From Malachius bipustulatus (lineage: Eukaryota; Arthropoda; Insecta; Coleoptera; Melyridae): 64,000 nucleotides of DNA. The stretch's first letter is position 1, and every line of letters begins with the position of its first letter. The position numbers and the translations under genes are program-made. The stretch spans positions 46,656,012-46,720,011 of the forward strand of contig OU342630.1 of the NCBI GenBank assembly GCA_910589415.1, read 5' to 3'. The notes under the pieces were generated by a model that was not told the origin of the DNA, made no database searches, and saw only the letters and a program-made list of their open reading frames with translations. Positions 30,601 to 40,560 of this stretch are shown in pieces.

Positions 30601-33600
30601 ACGGCTCTGTCCGGTCAGATTGCTCCGATTAAAACTCTCGATCTGGCACAACGCGCGTTTTAGCAGACCGTTCTGTTGCTACAACATTTAATCAATTTCA
30701 CTTCTTTAATAATGAACAGCAGTCCAGTTGTATCCAGTATGTGACGCGGGATCTGCAAGGCTGCGACGGAAAACAGAACTATATGATGGATGCTGTTATT
30801 TTATGACTATATATATGACATGACATTCTTGCTTCCTGGTAGTAAGATAAGTAGGATGATGCGTTTTTTGTGATAAAATTTGGTTAATTGGACTTCATTA
30901 TTCCATCTTATAAGTGGATCGTTAACAGCAATATAGTATCTTAAATGTTATCGGAATAATTTAAGTAGTTGTTAATTAATTAAGTAGTAAAGAGCACATA
31001 ATGTTATATCAGATGCACAAATTTTTTCCATTTTGCATTCATAGGGCTGAATTAGCTTTATAGACAAGGTCAAACATTGTTTTCAACTTTTCAGATAAGG
31101 GGGGACGGTTAATAGGTGTGACCCTCCCCCCCAGAATGAGCGAGATGGTGAGACCCGACGCCCTGTACCGATCTCCTTAAAATAAAAGGCACTCTACTAC
31201 ATATTAATTTTCAATATTTTTAAACAATACAATTCTGTCGTTTAAACATTATTACCCGGATGATGTGTCATTATTTTAGTAACTTTCCATCACATCTGTT
31301 CTGTGTTCGCACTAGTTAACATCTTGGAAACTTGCTAATGTAGATTGGAAACTTAAATTTGCTTGTGTCGTGATTGAAAGAAGCGCTAGAAGCTGCTTTC
31401 CAGAAATAATTTGACTTTGATTTGAGAATGCGACAGGTACCATTTACGTGGTATATTATTCAAGTTTATGCATCTTTGAATCTCATTTAATTATTTTCTG
31501 CTTTTAAAAGAATTCACTCTCGGCAGAATCGCAAAATCAATTATCATTATTACTGCTTCATGTTGGCTATTTCATAATTTGCTGAACGAATGATGACAAT
31601 AAAAGCAATAAGCATGTCAAAGAGTAAATTTCTTCATCTCATTACGTTAGCAGTTTCACAGCTGATTAACTAACGGCTGATTAAAAAGGATAAATCAAAA
31701 CCGAGGCGTGAAAACATAATGGAGAAGTCATCACTTTGCCGTTTGATTTTACATTTAAATTGACCGTCTGTTTGATTCCTAACTTGAAATCGCCGACTTT
31801 GAGATGGAGATCTGTATCCTTGCCTTGCATCTCCGGCACGGGATTCTGCGGCGGATTCGGTGAACCGTGAAGAGAATGGTTGAAAAGGTGGCCTCGCTTG
31901 GCTTGCGTGCTCACCCAGCACGAGCCGTGGGCCATGTAGTCAATGACATGTAAATTACTCAGTCCAGTCCTGGCTTGGCATTGTAATATGATGATTATTA
32001 TTGTTCCTCTGTCTCCAAGCAAGCAAGACGTTAACAATCATAAAACCCCAGGAATTTACTCGCAAATATCATTGCTCTCGATTAGCGAGTGTGATGAAAA
32101 TAGCTTCATATATTGCCACTTTCGGAGCAATTGACCGGCTTGCAGCTCGATTGGATTGACTTATTCTGTAATTCTGCATTAGATTGCTGTGTTAGTTACG
32201 TCAGAACGCCGAAGACAGACATGATTGTTTCAGCCTTTTAGGATTTATTAACTGGCCCACATATGGACTAATTTAGTCGCTTCAATTCGAAGTTATTATG
32301 ACTTGTGTTCAAGTTCATTTGGAGGAGACATATGCAGAAACAGATTCTAAACAATTTGGATATATTCAACAGATGCATGACACACGACTTGACTCATATA
32401 ATTTACTTAATTAGTATTTATTATTGAGATATATTACATATAACAGACAATTTTGACAAAGGAGGATGTAGAAATCCTCATGAGCTATAGAAAATTAGTG
32501 CCAATGATATAATTCTCTATCTTCATTTGCTTTGTTTATGTTCTAATAATTCATTATTCTAGGTTTAAATAGACAGAAGTTAGTCTGGTGCCAAACAGAT
32601 CACTTTAAATACACAGTTACACACCAGTATATGGCTGACCATCCTGCAAACAAAGGAGCTTTTAACAATTATTAATTTTCTGGTTTTAGCTTCAGTTAAG
32701 TATGGTTCATATTTTTGGCCAGTTTTAAATTGATAAGTCTCATATAAATCATAAAACTTAAACGAAAATATGAAAACTATAAATTAAACTATATAGGGCA
32801 ACAGTACCTAAATATTTTTTACGGTGAGTTCTGCGTCCTGGTCAGGTTGCTGGAAGAACACGGACACCGGTAATGAGAAATTGTCCAGCCAACCCGATAA
32901 GGCAATAACAATAATTTCTGTTACGACAAAAGAATAAACATTTTGAATGCGTTATTTGGGAAACATAAATTCAGTGTTGGGCGACAGAGTATTGTTGCCT
33001 GCTGAGATGCCCCAGGAATTGGAACTAAATTGATACAGTCGTGGCCAAAGCATGACTAGACGTATATAAACCACAAAAGCGGTTCGACTTTATGTGGGCA
33101 TAGTTAACATTTTTATATGTTACAAGGTAGACATAAGCAGGTATTATAAATTGACTATTACCATCAATAATGAGTAGATGGTGCTGATATTTTATGCCCC
33201 CTGGTGTCAATTCCTGATTATTATGAATCTTCATTTTTAGTCAAATTACCATGTATTTTCATATGAGTACCCATAAAAAACATGGAACTAAACAAGATGT
33301 CTGACATTTTATTCACGTAAGAGCACAAATATACTACAATTTTTTTGTGTATACTTTTAATTTTTAGTCTTTCTTTTAATGGGTCATATCCCAAAAAATA
33401 TTCAAGAATTATCGAGGAGTTATCTTCTTTACAACGCAGATATGCCACTATAGCAATAAAAAGCTGTTCAGTTACACTGACTGAACAGTCTCGTCGTCTC
33501 GTCAGAAAAAAGGTTAAAAAATAATCTATTTTTTTAACAAAATTGTAGCACCTGCTTATTGAATAATTCCTACACCGAAGCCCACATGATCAAGTACATT

Positions 33601-36600
33601 CATTAATATTTTTTTAATAGCCTGTTGAATCAATAACTAAGAGATCTAACTCTAATTCGCATTTATATATCATGTAACAAGGCTGATTATAAAATGAAAA
33701 TATTTCTCAAAAATTTAATTTGAAACTGTTCGAAACTCAGTTTCGATCAATACAAACCATTCTTAAAACAACAATAACGTTTTCTGAATTATTGTATCAG
33801 TTTGTTTCTTACATTCTTATGGAATGTTTCTTTTTGTGATAATTTGTTCAGTTTCAAATTAATTATAACATTTTAAAACTTCCCACGTTCCTCCAAGATA
33901 AGTAATTAATTAAGGACCTCCCATCTGCACCAAAAAAGTAAACAAGCGACCACGCAATTGTATCTTATAGGAAAAGTGCGTGCGTGACAATGTGATAATA
34001 CAATTAACTGGATTAAGACGACTTATTTCTGTCATCAAGCACCTCAAAGTTAAGTTAGATCTACAACGTCACAAGATTCTAATGAGACAAAACGACAGAA
34101 TATGCTCGCTCGGTGCTAAATGACTTTTAATAGTCACCCGTTGGAGCGTTCCTAATTAGACTCGGGTTGAAGAAAAATATCTACGGCTGAAGAAAATCCG
34201 GGAATCGCTCGTGGGAAACAACCTTATCAAGCTGCTCTCACGAAAAGAAAAAAGCTGCGAAATGTCAACACATGTGCACAAAATTACCACAGACAACGTG
34301 CAATATGATTAGTATTCCACAGAATTATACGTATTTATTTTTAAAACGTCACCGTTACAGCACATGCCAGCCTGTAAAGTAAAGCCAAACTTCTTATTTA
34401 AAAAAAAAGAAGAAAAAATAAGGAGATCAGCGCCAGCGCCAATCAAGTAGGTATTTGTTAGTATAATAGCTTGGAAAATTAAACTGGAGTAAGTTTACTT
34501 AAATTCCTAATAGTTTAGGAACACTTCCATGAAATAATTATTACTCTCACAATGTTACTTAATATTATATGTATTTATGTTCCAATATTTTTAACGACTA
34601 TTGCAAACAAAAGTCACATCAAAGACAATGGAACATAAAACTCAACTAAATAATTATTGCCAGGCTGAAAGTTAGTACCTCCTAATGCAGTGAAATAGAC
34701 CTACAAAACATTTCCTTATAATGTATAAAGTGTAACACCCAAGTAAGTAGTATACGTCAGTAGCGTAGCCAAAAGGGGGGCCAATTTCTTTTAAAGTATA
34801 CCTATAGAAAGGACATTACTGATTCAAGATTATTTTTACAATAACAATTGTTATAGAGAAGTCTTGCAATAAGGTCTGTTGGATTTTTCGCCAAGTCTCC
34901 CTATGCTTTTCTAAAAAATTAATAAATTCAAATAGAAGAATACCTATCTATATGTGTTTAAGATTAGCAATAGCCAATATAGAATATACCTACCTATAGC
35001 AGCAGGTAAAGCTCTTATGGGTCAGTATAGGCCTCGGTATAGGCTATAGGAGATATATTTTTTACCTTTAAAATAAATGACCTGTTACCTGGCATAACGG
35101 ATATGAAGACTATTATATAGGTGCCCTATAAATACCTGTCTCTTTAAAAAAGAAAAGGTAGTGACTTTGAAACCATTATATCTAAACGATCTTAATTTTA
35201 TGGTTTCTTTTAAGGTTTCCTTGGATAAAGGATAAAGTCTTGGGGATAATAAAAGTTTTATACCATTATAAAAGTTGGTATATACAAGGTTATCTGACCT
35301 GTGTGTAAGTACTCTTTGAAAGTTACAAACTGAGAAATAATCAAAAGAATTCATTCAAAAATTTTTGTAATAAGCAGTAGGTATTATTATAGGTAGGTAC
35401 TATATTTCCTTATACTAATCTTATAAATGAAAATTTTTAAGCAAAATGGTTACGATTTTTCATTTTTAAATCGAAAATTCGAAAAACAACAACGTTGCAA
35501 AATTTATTGTTTTTCATGAATTTGGACAATTTGGGACAATATTTTGATGTCGAGGTTGCCTCATTGGATTTTTTTGCTTAATCTTTGTAGGTAGTTATTC
35601 TGGTCGAAAACAAATTGATCTCTTCGAAAATGAATTAAAAAAAATAAACCAAAAGTAAAACAAGTTTTCTTTCGATAATTAAAATGTGTCTTAATGTTCT
35701 TAAAACAACGGAAACAGTGGTTGCCACTGTTTCCATGTTTCCGTTTCCATTTATACTAAAATATGCCTACAATTTTTGTTTCAAAATATTTCCACCCGCT
35801 GTAATGAACCTGTACCTACCTATCAGAGATGTAGAATTTTTATATATGATAAAGTTTTACAATAAAGCAAAACTTTGATTTATATGTGAGTTGGCTTATA
35901 TTTATACTCAGTACCTACAATAATGATTCATAGATTTAATGAAAGCATAAGTATTCCATCTACCACCTGTTACCTGTTAAGACACTTTATTTAATGCAGG
36001 ATATTCTGCGGCGTGATTCAACACGACTAATGGTTATTGTACCTTGTACCTAACTAGGAAGGGTATATAACAAAGCATATAATAAATAATAATGGTTATG
36101 ATTAAACAACACCTGGCAATCCAACATACGTAAGTACACGTATGCATCACGATTCGTAGAAAAATTCCAACTAGCACGATATTCTTAGATATATTGCTAC
36201 CTTTACGAGACATGATCTTGATATAATAGCTACCCGCAAGACATCGTGATAATCTCATTTCGTCTTCGTTAGAATTTGTGTTATGAAAGTAAAGCTAGAG
36301 GCAAATCTAATGAGAGAAAAATACCAAGAACGAGAAATCAACATTAAAACAACAATGAACTCTTCAACTTCTCTTCTTGTAGGTACATCTTACTTTATTT
36401 ATACGAGTTAGGTAAATTTTTTTGTACATTATAATATGGGCCTGTAATCTCTGTCTTACAATTATGTGGGTATTTTAAGAGCTATAACCCATGTGCCTAA
36501 TAATATATGTAGAGGTATTATAGTAATATATACCTACCTATATAAGCAAGCAATATTATGCCCGTATGAATCAAGGAGAAAAATTATTAGTAAATGGCAC

Positions 36601-39600
36601 ATTTGTAGAATTATTATCATTGTTTGTTTGCCTTAAATTTGTTAAACATATTAATATTTGCTTGAGGTTTCTATTGGCCACAGGTGATTGTGAATAAATT
36701 CAGGTTGAACTTTTATGATGCATCGTCGTTTCAAATTATGTAGGTACATTATGCCTTACTGTGGTATTGAGTATTCGTCTAATAAGAAAATTCAAGGTAA
36801 TCTTAACTGCATCCTTCATTAAGATAACAAGAATGCAGAGCTTTTATTAACTAGGTATAGAGATAAGGCAAGGGTAGATACCAAATATACTCGTTGAGAT
36901 AAGGCAACATCGTCAGACCTCGGAAATACCTTACCCCTTTACCAGCCGAGCTATAGGAAAATTTTAAAATAAGGTATAGACTGAAACTGTTTTCACTTAT
37001 CTTGAACACAGCACACTTTTTTTTTGATTTTATGCTTTCATACAAGTGAAGCTGAGTGAAGGTGGCACCCATAAATGGAAATTGTTCGTTTGTAAAATTA
37101 CGATAAGATTAAAAAATTTAGCATCATCACCTCCACGGACGTTCTTTATTAATTTTCAAACAGGATACGATTTGTTTAAGTTTTTCAAACCAAGAATTTT
37201 CCGATTAATTTTCGTTCATCCAATATTTAAAAAAAAATTGTTATGACAGTTCGCGTTTGGTGATACTATGAATTTTTTAAAATTTGGTCAAAACTTTTTT
37301 TTTGAAGGGTGAAAGAAAGAAAATTTCGAGTATGGACTAACGTAGACAAATCGTTGCCAAACGAAAATAAAAATTTATGTTATTGGGGTATCAACTTACA
37401 AGTATAGGTAAGTGGTAAGGCTAAGCTGAAATCTTTGTCAAAATCATTTTTTGAAGCTTTATTAAGCTTCATAAGTTAAAAGAAAAGACCTGGTAAGACC
37501 CATAATAGTTATGAAGTTCATGCATATTTTGTTATACCCTCTAAAAATGAAACTTGGCGATGCTTACCTCATTTCTGAACCTCGATCTTATGTGTTTTTA
37601 GCAGAAAAATCGAAGGGAAAAGAAAATAAAAAAGTGGTAATATGTATTTCTAAACCACTCGCTAAACCACTTACATACCACTATTTTGATTCAATTTTTT
37701 TATCGCCCGCTAATTTTTCATAATTTTGACAATAAGAGAAGATACGGGTGGGAAAGTCAGAGAGTTGTAAGTTGTAAATATTTAATGGGATTAGTGGAAG
37801 ATAAAATAACCGCATACTCTTTGGCCCATTAATTATAATCCAGATAATTAAAAAAAAAGTATTTATTTTTTTGGCAATATTGGTAAAGTAGTAGCTGCAT
37901 GACCAGTTTATGACGATCAGGTTTTGCAAAAAGCCACCGTAAGTTTTATAGTAAGTTGACCATTGGTTAGCTCGGTTACCAGTTACCAAAGTATAGTGTC
38001 AATAGTTTCATAAATGCAAGTATGGAAATATAATAAGTAAGTAGGTAAGCAAAATATAACACTGAATAAAATACCTTATACCTAATGTTTATTAGGTATC
38101 AAGAAAACTCCAGTGTGTTATGCCTACTAAGTATTTTTTTATTCTATTGTAATTAAAAAATTTAAAGCTTCCCAAAATTTAATAATCACATATTTATATT
38201 TCTTAGGGTGAGTCTGGTGACAGATTGTGACTATAATAATAATAATGGTAGAGTGGAGTTGGGGGTAGTTACAAACATGAACTTTCAACAGTTGCTTTTT
38301 CTTTGTCTATATCACCCTGTTGCGTTTGAATTTGTTAAAGTTTATTCTTGCGTTTATTAAACAATAACTGTAATGCAACAGTCCGCACTGATACATAATT
38401 TCGAAGACTATGGGTCGTAGTGTATACGTGTTACAAACTTAAGGGTTGGTAGGAAATGCAAAAATAGGCGAAACATTTCCTGTATAGACACGGGTCGTTG
38501 GAGCTTTAGTTTTCGAGATTAAAGGTGTTAATAAAGTTCTTCGAAAATATTAATAATAAGTATTTTTGAATATCTAAAAATTGCCTGGTCAAATTAACTT
38601 GAAATTATTGACAGTTGTTGTTTCTAATTGAAATACATGATTTGATGCTCCCATTGAAAAATTTTTCAATCCAGTGGCGAAGATCTGGGTATGTCGTTAG
38701 TCGTTACCTTTTTTAAAATAACTTCTACGCCACTGACTTTATTGCGGCTATGAAATTTTTGGCAGATATACCACGTGTTATTAGGAGGAAAAAATTCGTC
38801 TTACTTGTTTGTATTTGGACGCATTGTTTCTGAATATTTCACAATAGGAATCCGTACAAGGTAAAATATCATAAAAATCAATGATATTGAGTATTTCCAG
38901 AAATTAATCATTTTTGTGCATGGGTTCCTAGATTGTGGAATATATTTAAAACAGTCCTACATAAAAAAATTAAAAACTAACAAAACATATATTTCTCCAC
39001 TAAAAAAAAAACGGGAGTATCTACCAAAAATATGAAATCTGCATCAAAGTCAGCGGCGTAGAAACTATTTAATAGAAAAGGTAACAGCACACCCAGATCT
39101 CCGCCCCTGGATTGAAGAAATTTTCATCGGGAGTATCAGGTCATATTATGTACTTCAATTAGTACAACCAACAACTATCAAAAATATCGAGTAATTCTCA
39201 ATCATTTAGATGTTCAAAAATATTAAATTTTTCGATGAAATTTAACACCCTCTATCTCGAAAGCTCCAACGACCCATATGTCTTACAGGAAATTTTTCAC
39301 CTGTTTTAATTTCCTACGTGCCCTTTAAGTTTGGAACACGCAGTTATGTTATAGAACTTAAAGGCATCTTAATAACTGCTCGAATATTCCTTATCGGATT
39401 CAGCTTCGGTGATATGTTTTTCTTTATCCGAGAAACTTTTTATTTAGAAATATGCGAATCTTATTGAGGAAATTTTACTTCTCCAATAGCTTTTGAACTT
39501 ATTGTAGGTACCTATTGTTTATGAAGAGTGATTCCCTTGATACGAAAGAAATTATTATTCTTTTCTGTTCAATTATATGATTAATAAATAATAATAATAG

Positions 39601-40011
39601 GTACATTATTATGCAAACATTTCTTTATTACTAAGTTTCAAATTTGTAAGGATATGAATTAATTTAATTAACTTATTTGTTCAAGTTTGATGTATTCTCA
39701 TAAGAAATGCAATACGCGAACACTCTTGACAATTTATGGGCTTTACTTGTGTTTCCCAAAATAACAATATAAAAATATCTGTTTAAAGGGCAGTTTGGTT
39801 ACGTATAAAAGCACTCAAAAGTAAACAAATAAATAAATAATAGGCACTTATAATATAGAAAATCAATTTACCTTCCAGTCCAGTCGCATTCATCTCCCAT
39901 TATCGAAGCCGATGCCATGGCTAAAAAATATGAAAATACCAAAATGTAATCCACCACAGGGGTCCTTCGCTTTCTTTTGACACCCAGCATGTCCTGGCAC
40001 ATTTTAGTCAT
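598..40011 (-). CDS. Meteorin-like secreted protein, partial (4 of its exons, 3' end off the window)
   Basis: The joined product is a member of the meteorin / meteorin-like family, small secreted cysteine-rich signalling proteins known in vertebrates for glial, neuronal and metabolic roles. The exons run 39872-40011, 1781-2038, 1041-1180, 598-654 on the minus strand. Residues 1-35 form a basic n-region (KRKRR at 12-16) and a hydrophobic signal segment (about 19-35). Family hallmarks follow: CDWTGSGL (42-49), PVYLRC (60-65), WMYPRGAL (72-79), CFNSKNGQAAIYVEAT (134-149), FEYDLQ (161-166), CRPC (181-184) and CTSDL (194-198). Cysteines 42, 65, 96, 134, 181, 184 and 194 fall where I recall the vertebrate meteorin cysteines. 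Vertebrate members are roughly 290-310 residues, so about 100 C-terminal residues are missing to the left. The exon phases are 2, 2, 1 and 1 and all join without a stop. The insect role is unknown to me. Confidence 0.93.
655..1040 (-). other. Meteorin-like intron 3
   Basis: This is a 386-bp AT-rich intron with canonical GTGAGT...CAG ends. I see nothing else in it. Confidence 0.85.
1041..1180 (-). CDS. Meteorin-like exon 3
   Basis: This 140-nt exon encodes residues 133-180. It begins by completing Arg133 and continues CFNSKNGQAAIYVEATDSD, equivalent to the vertebrate segment that carries a conserved Cys-Phe and VEAT. The acceptor is tttacag|GTG at 1181/1180, and the donor is GAAG|GTGAGT at 1041/1040. 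It ends in phase 1 with the G of Glu180. Confidence 0.93.
1181..1780 (-). other. Meteorin-like intron 2
   Basis: This is a 600-bp intron with GTTAGT...CAG ends. The small open frames inside it carry no recognisable domain. Confidence 0.85.
1781..2038 (-). CDS. Meteorin-like exon 2: core of the N-terminal conserved domain
   Basis: This 258-nt exon encodes residues 47-133. It carries the family signature SGL...PVYLRC..G...W.YP.GAL followed by an FRACIR segment. The acceptor is a T-rich tract ending ttttgcag|TGG at 2039/2038, and the donor is CAG|GTTAGT at 1781/1780. The exon is much more GC-rich than its surroundings, as expected of real coding sequence. Both other minus-strand frames are also open over much of it, but only this frame gives the family match and splices in phase to the next exon. 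Confidence 0.93.
5296..5340 (+). repeat. Short repeat with hammerhead-like core, copy 1
   Basis: The segment reads TGATATGGCAGG and then CTGACGA (5311-5317), a stem-loop GCCTT-AATG-AAGAC with one C-A mismatch, and GAAAC (5332-5336). This is the catalytic-core order CUGANGA-stem II-GAAA of hammerhead ribozymes. A related copy lies at 7957. I could not find convincing partner strands for stems I and III, so activity is unproven. Confidence 0.4.
7957..7996 (+). repeat. Short repeat with hammerhead-like core, copy 2
   Basis: It shares TGATAYGGCAGRCTGAYGAGC with the copy at 5296. CTGATGA lies at 7968-7974 and GAAAC at 7989-7993, and a weaker stem II lies between them. The shared flank shows that both derive from one dispersed repeat rather than being chance matches. 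Confidence 0.4.
9566..10114. mobile_element. Mutator-like MITE with 9-bp target duplication
   Basis: The 549-bp element is flanked by perfect direct repeats ATAAAATCC at 9557-9565 and 10115-10123. Its ends are imperfect inverted repeats built around AGTTGGGCGAA (left) and AATTGGGCGAA (right, complement). A second inverted pair of AATTGGGCGA lies inside, at about 9640 and 10058. A 9-bp duplication with longish imperfect ends fits the MuDR/Mutator superfamily. It has no coding capacity. Confidence 0.72.
10124..12700. other. Intron 1 stretch without a gene
   Basis: AT-rich DNA with only short domain-less open frames. The segment 12184-12380 is conspicuously GC- and CpG-richer than its surroundings and lies clear of any repeat I can see. 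Confidence 0.55.
12184..12380. promoter_or_regulatory. GC-rich island in intron 1, candidate regulatory element
   Basis: About 200 bp with many CpGs (for example ccgaggcgagcaccg) inside AT-rich intron. It has no open frame of note and no inverted repeats. An intronic enhancer or other conserved non-coding element is possible; this is inference from composition alone. Confidence 0.2.
12703..13363. mobile_element. Non-autonomous element with CAGGGTGTTTCAG terminal inverted repeats
   Basis: The left end is TA|CAGGGTGTTTCAGCTTGT at 12701. The right end is the complement of CAGGTTGTTTCAGTTTGT, finishing at 13363. The repeats match over about 30 bp including TTCATAA. The right flank is TT rather than TA, so one side of the duplication has decayed. 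It has no coding content. The CAGGGTG terminus is shared with the mariner-like element at 49060. Confidence 0.65.
13364..17885. other. Intron 1 stretch without a gene
   Basis: About 4.5 kb of AT-rich DNA. I see no coding exon and no element with clear ends. A small patch at about 15040-15130 contains aagatggcggtggcgg and is locally GC-rich. Confidence 0.5.
17886..18521. mobile_element. MITE with ATTAGGGTGGTCC termini
   Basis: The left end ATTAGGGTGGTCC is mirrored at the right by GGACAACCCTAAT. Subterminal blocks are also inverted (ggccaccccatc on the left, ggggatggccc on the right). If the TA inside each ATTA/TAAT is the target duplication, the ends are GGGTGGTCC, consistent with a Tc1/mariner-type MITE. 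No coding sequence. Confidence 0.55.
18614..18962. mobile_element. Possible small TA-flanked element with CAGGGTG end
   Basis: The left end TA|CAGGGTGCAAAACG is clear. The proposed right end, CTCTG|TA at 18962, matches only weakly. A hairpin (ACTTCCGGT / ACCGGAAGT, 18820-18840) lies inside. Confidence 0.35.
18965..24630. other. Intron 1 stretch without a convincing gene
   Basis: Mostly AT-rich. It contains the purine tract at 20825-20902, a C/G-run hairpin zone near 22640-22695, and domain-less open frames (for example 22637-22849 on the minus strand, 23056-23256 on the plus). The segment 22380-23960 has a more mixed composition and may be old transposon debris, but I could not assign it. 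Confidence 0.45.
20825..20902 (+). repeat. Purine-rich GGA microsatellite-like tract
   Basis: About 78 bp almost entirely of A and G, dominated by GGAGGA units with G-runs. The repeated GG steps could support G-quadruplex or triplex structure on the plus strand. Confidence 0.75.
24640..24762 (+). pseudogene. Possible pogo-type (CENP-B-like helix-turn-helix) transposase fragment
   Basis: The open frame at 24642 encodes a segment with KFKTHIKKFEKYGFAP. This resembles the 'HI..ME..GFAPT' part of the DNA-binding region in pogo/Tigger-family transposases. The match is short, there is no upstream start codon, and the following residues do not resemble the DDE domain. A chance match is possible. 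Confidence 0.35.
24763..26743. other. Intron 1 stretch without a gene
   Basis: AT-rich. A patch at about 26095-26215 (containing gagggcgcgcgtctttgagc) is GC-richer than its surroundings and could be regulatory. No coding exon is recognised. Confidence 0.5.
26744..27254. mobile_element. TA-flanked palindromic element (511 bp)
   Basis: The left end TA|CAGGATG...CCGACGCA is mirrored by TGCGTCGG...CGCGG|TA at 27254. Each arm continues inward with matching blocks such as tttcaatggtaaaaa, gattttctcga and its complement, and taattataaataaataa. It is an imperfect hairpin over nearly its whole length, with no coding capacity. Confidence 0.65.
27987..28021. repeat. Small hairpin around TAGGTAGG
   Basis: TTTCTTTGAAAAAT and ATTTTTCAAAGAAA flank the loop AGGTAGGT, giving a 14-bp perfect stem. 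This may be a minimal palindromic repeat or a replication-slippage product. Confidence 0.6.
35710..35734. repeat. Perfect 11-bp hairpin
   Basis: GGAAACAGTGG, TTG, CCACTGTTTCC: an 11-bp perfect stem with a 3-base loop. The function is unknown. Confidence 0.65.
38427..39340. mobile_element. 0.9-kb imperfect palindrome (foldback element)
   Basis: The left arm from CGTGTTACAAACTTAAGGG reads as the complement of the right arm ending CCCTTTAAGTTTGGAACACG. Internal blocks pair in the same order: TTTCCTGTA, the segment around GGGTCGTTGGAGCTTT, CCAGTGGCGAAGATCTGGG (against CCCAGATCTCCGCCCCTGG) and the GGCGTAGAA block. A spacer of about 200 bp lies in the centre. I found no clear target duplication. 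Confidence 0.6.
39872..40011 (-). CDS. Meteorin-like exon 1: start codon, signal peptide, first conserved Cys
   Basis: The reading frame opens with ATG at 40011-40009. An in-frame TGA lies three codons upstream (40020-40018), so this is the most 5' possible start; M4 and M8 are alternatives. The 46 full codons encode a basic stretch, a hydrophobic core ending in AMASAS, and then GDECDWTG. The donor is AG|GTAAAT at 39872/39871. The exon ends in phase 2, and its AG joins the first T of exon 2 to make Ser47. Signal cleavage near Ala35 is an inference. The 5' UTR boundary cannot be seen. Confidence 0.9.
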
Positions 40012-40017
40012 ATCAGT

Positions 40018-40560
40018 TCAAACACCATTTCAGAAACTAAACAGTTTTAATAAGTAGCTAACACACTAATAAACGTATTAAGTAGCACGTATAAGTTTCT
40101 ATATTTCACATTTTTCGAAAATTAGAATCGATAGTACCGAAATACGATTACCATATCGCTCGTCGTATCGTAAATAGTAACGGGAGGAACAAGTAACCTT
40201 CCGTAACACCACCTCACTCGGTAGTCGAGACGTGACTGAAAAACGAAAAGAACGGGATTTTAATGTTGGCGCTTGGCGCGCGCCAGTGGTCGAGGATCCA
40301 GCAACAAGTTGTTTGAATTCACCGGAGCCGAAGTCGAGGATTGCCGAGTTCGTCCTTTTACGAGCTTTGGTGATAATAGCGCCCTCTATTCTCCGTCCGT
40401 GCATTGCCTGCCTTATTAGCGCATAGTTGAAACGGTTGGTTAAGCAACGTGCGGAATGTATTATTGAAGTTGAGCTTGCGGAACTGAAACGGAGTTTTCA
40501 GCATAAACATCACGAGAGGTATTTTATCCTCCCTAGTCATGTTTAGTCCTTGCGGAAGTA
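40018..40560 (-). promoter_or_regulatory. Probable promoter and 5' UTR zone of the meteorin-like gene
   Basis: Immediately upstream of exon 1 the base composition changes to a GC- and CpG-richer block, densest at about 40140-40420 (for example gcgcttggcgcgcgccagtg). It stands out from AT-rich DNA on both sides and sits where a promoter is expected. A minus-strand 101-codon open frame (40099-40404) overlaps it but resembles no protein family I know and is probably incidental. I could not pick out a TATA box or a start site, and an additional untranslated exon is possible. Confidence 0.45.

Larger units (their letters stand above)
27257..38426. other. Intron 1, proximal part: no convincing gene
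   Basis: About 11 kb, mostly AT-rich. Notable spots are small hairpins at 27987-28021 and 35710-35734, GC-richer patches at 30530-30780, 31760-31950 and 34080-34270, and open frames of 103 codons (30265-30576, minus) and 118 codons (31681-32037, minus) with no family I recognise. None shows paired splice sites that would make a credible exon. Confidence 0.45.
2039..39871 (-). other. Meteorin-like intron 1 (37.8 kb)
   Basis: The phase-2 intron spans from GTAAAT at 39871 to ttttgcag at 2039. It separates the signal-peptide exon from the rest of the protein. Long first introns are common sites for regulatory DNA and tolerate transposons; both seem to occur here. No nested coding gene is convincing. 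The sub-elements are listed separately. Confidence 0.88.

Noticed and set aside
40099..40404. 101-codon frame upstream of exon 1
   Set aside because: It lies in the CpG-rich promoter/5' UTR zone, where open frames arise from composition. It has a stop before exon 1 and no known domain.
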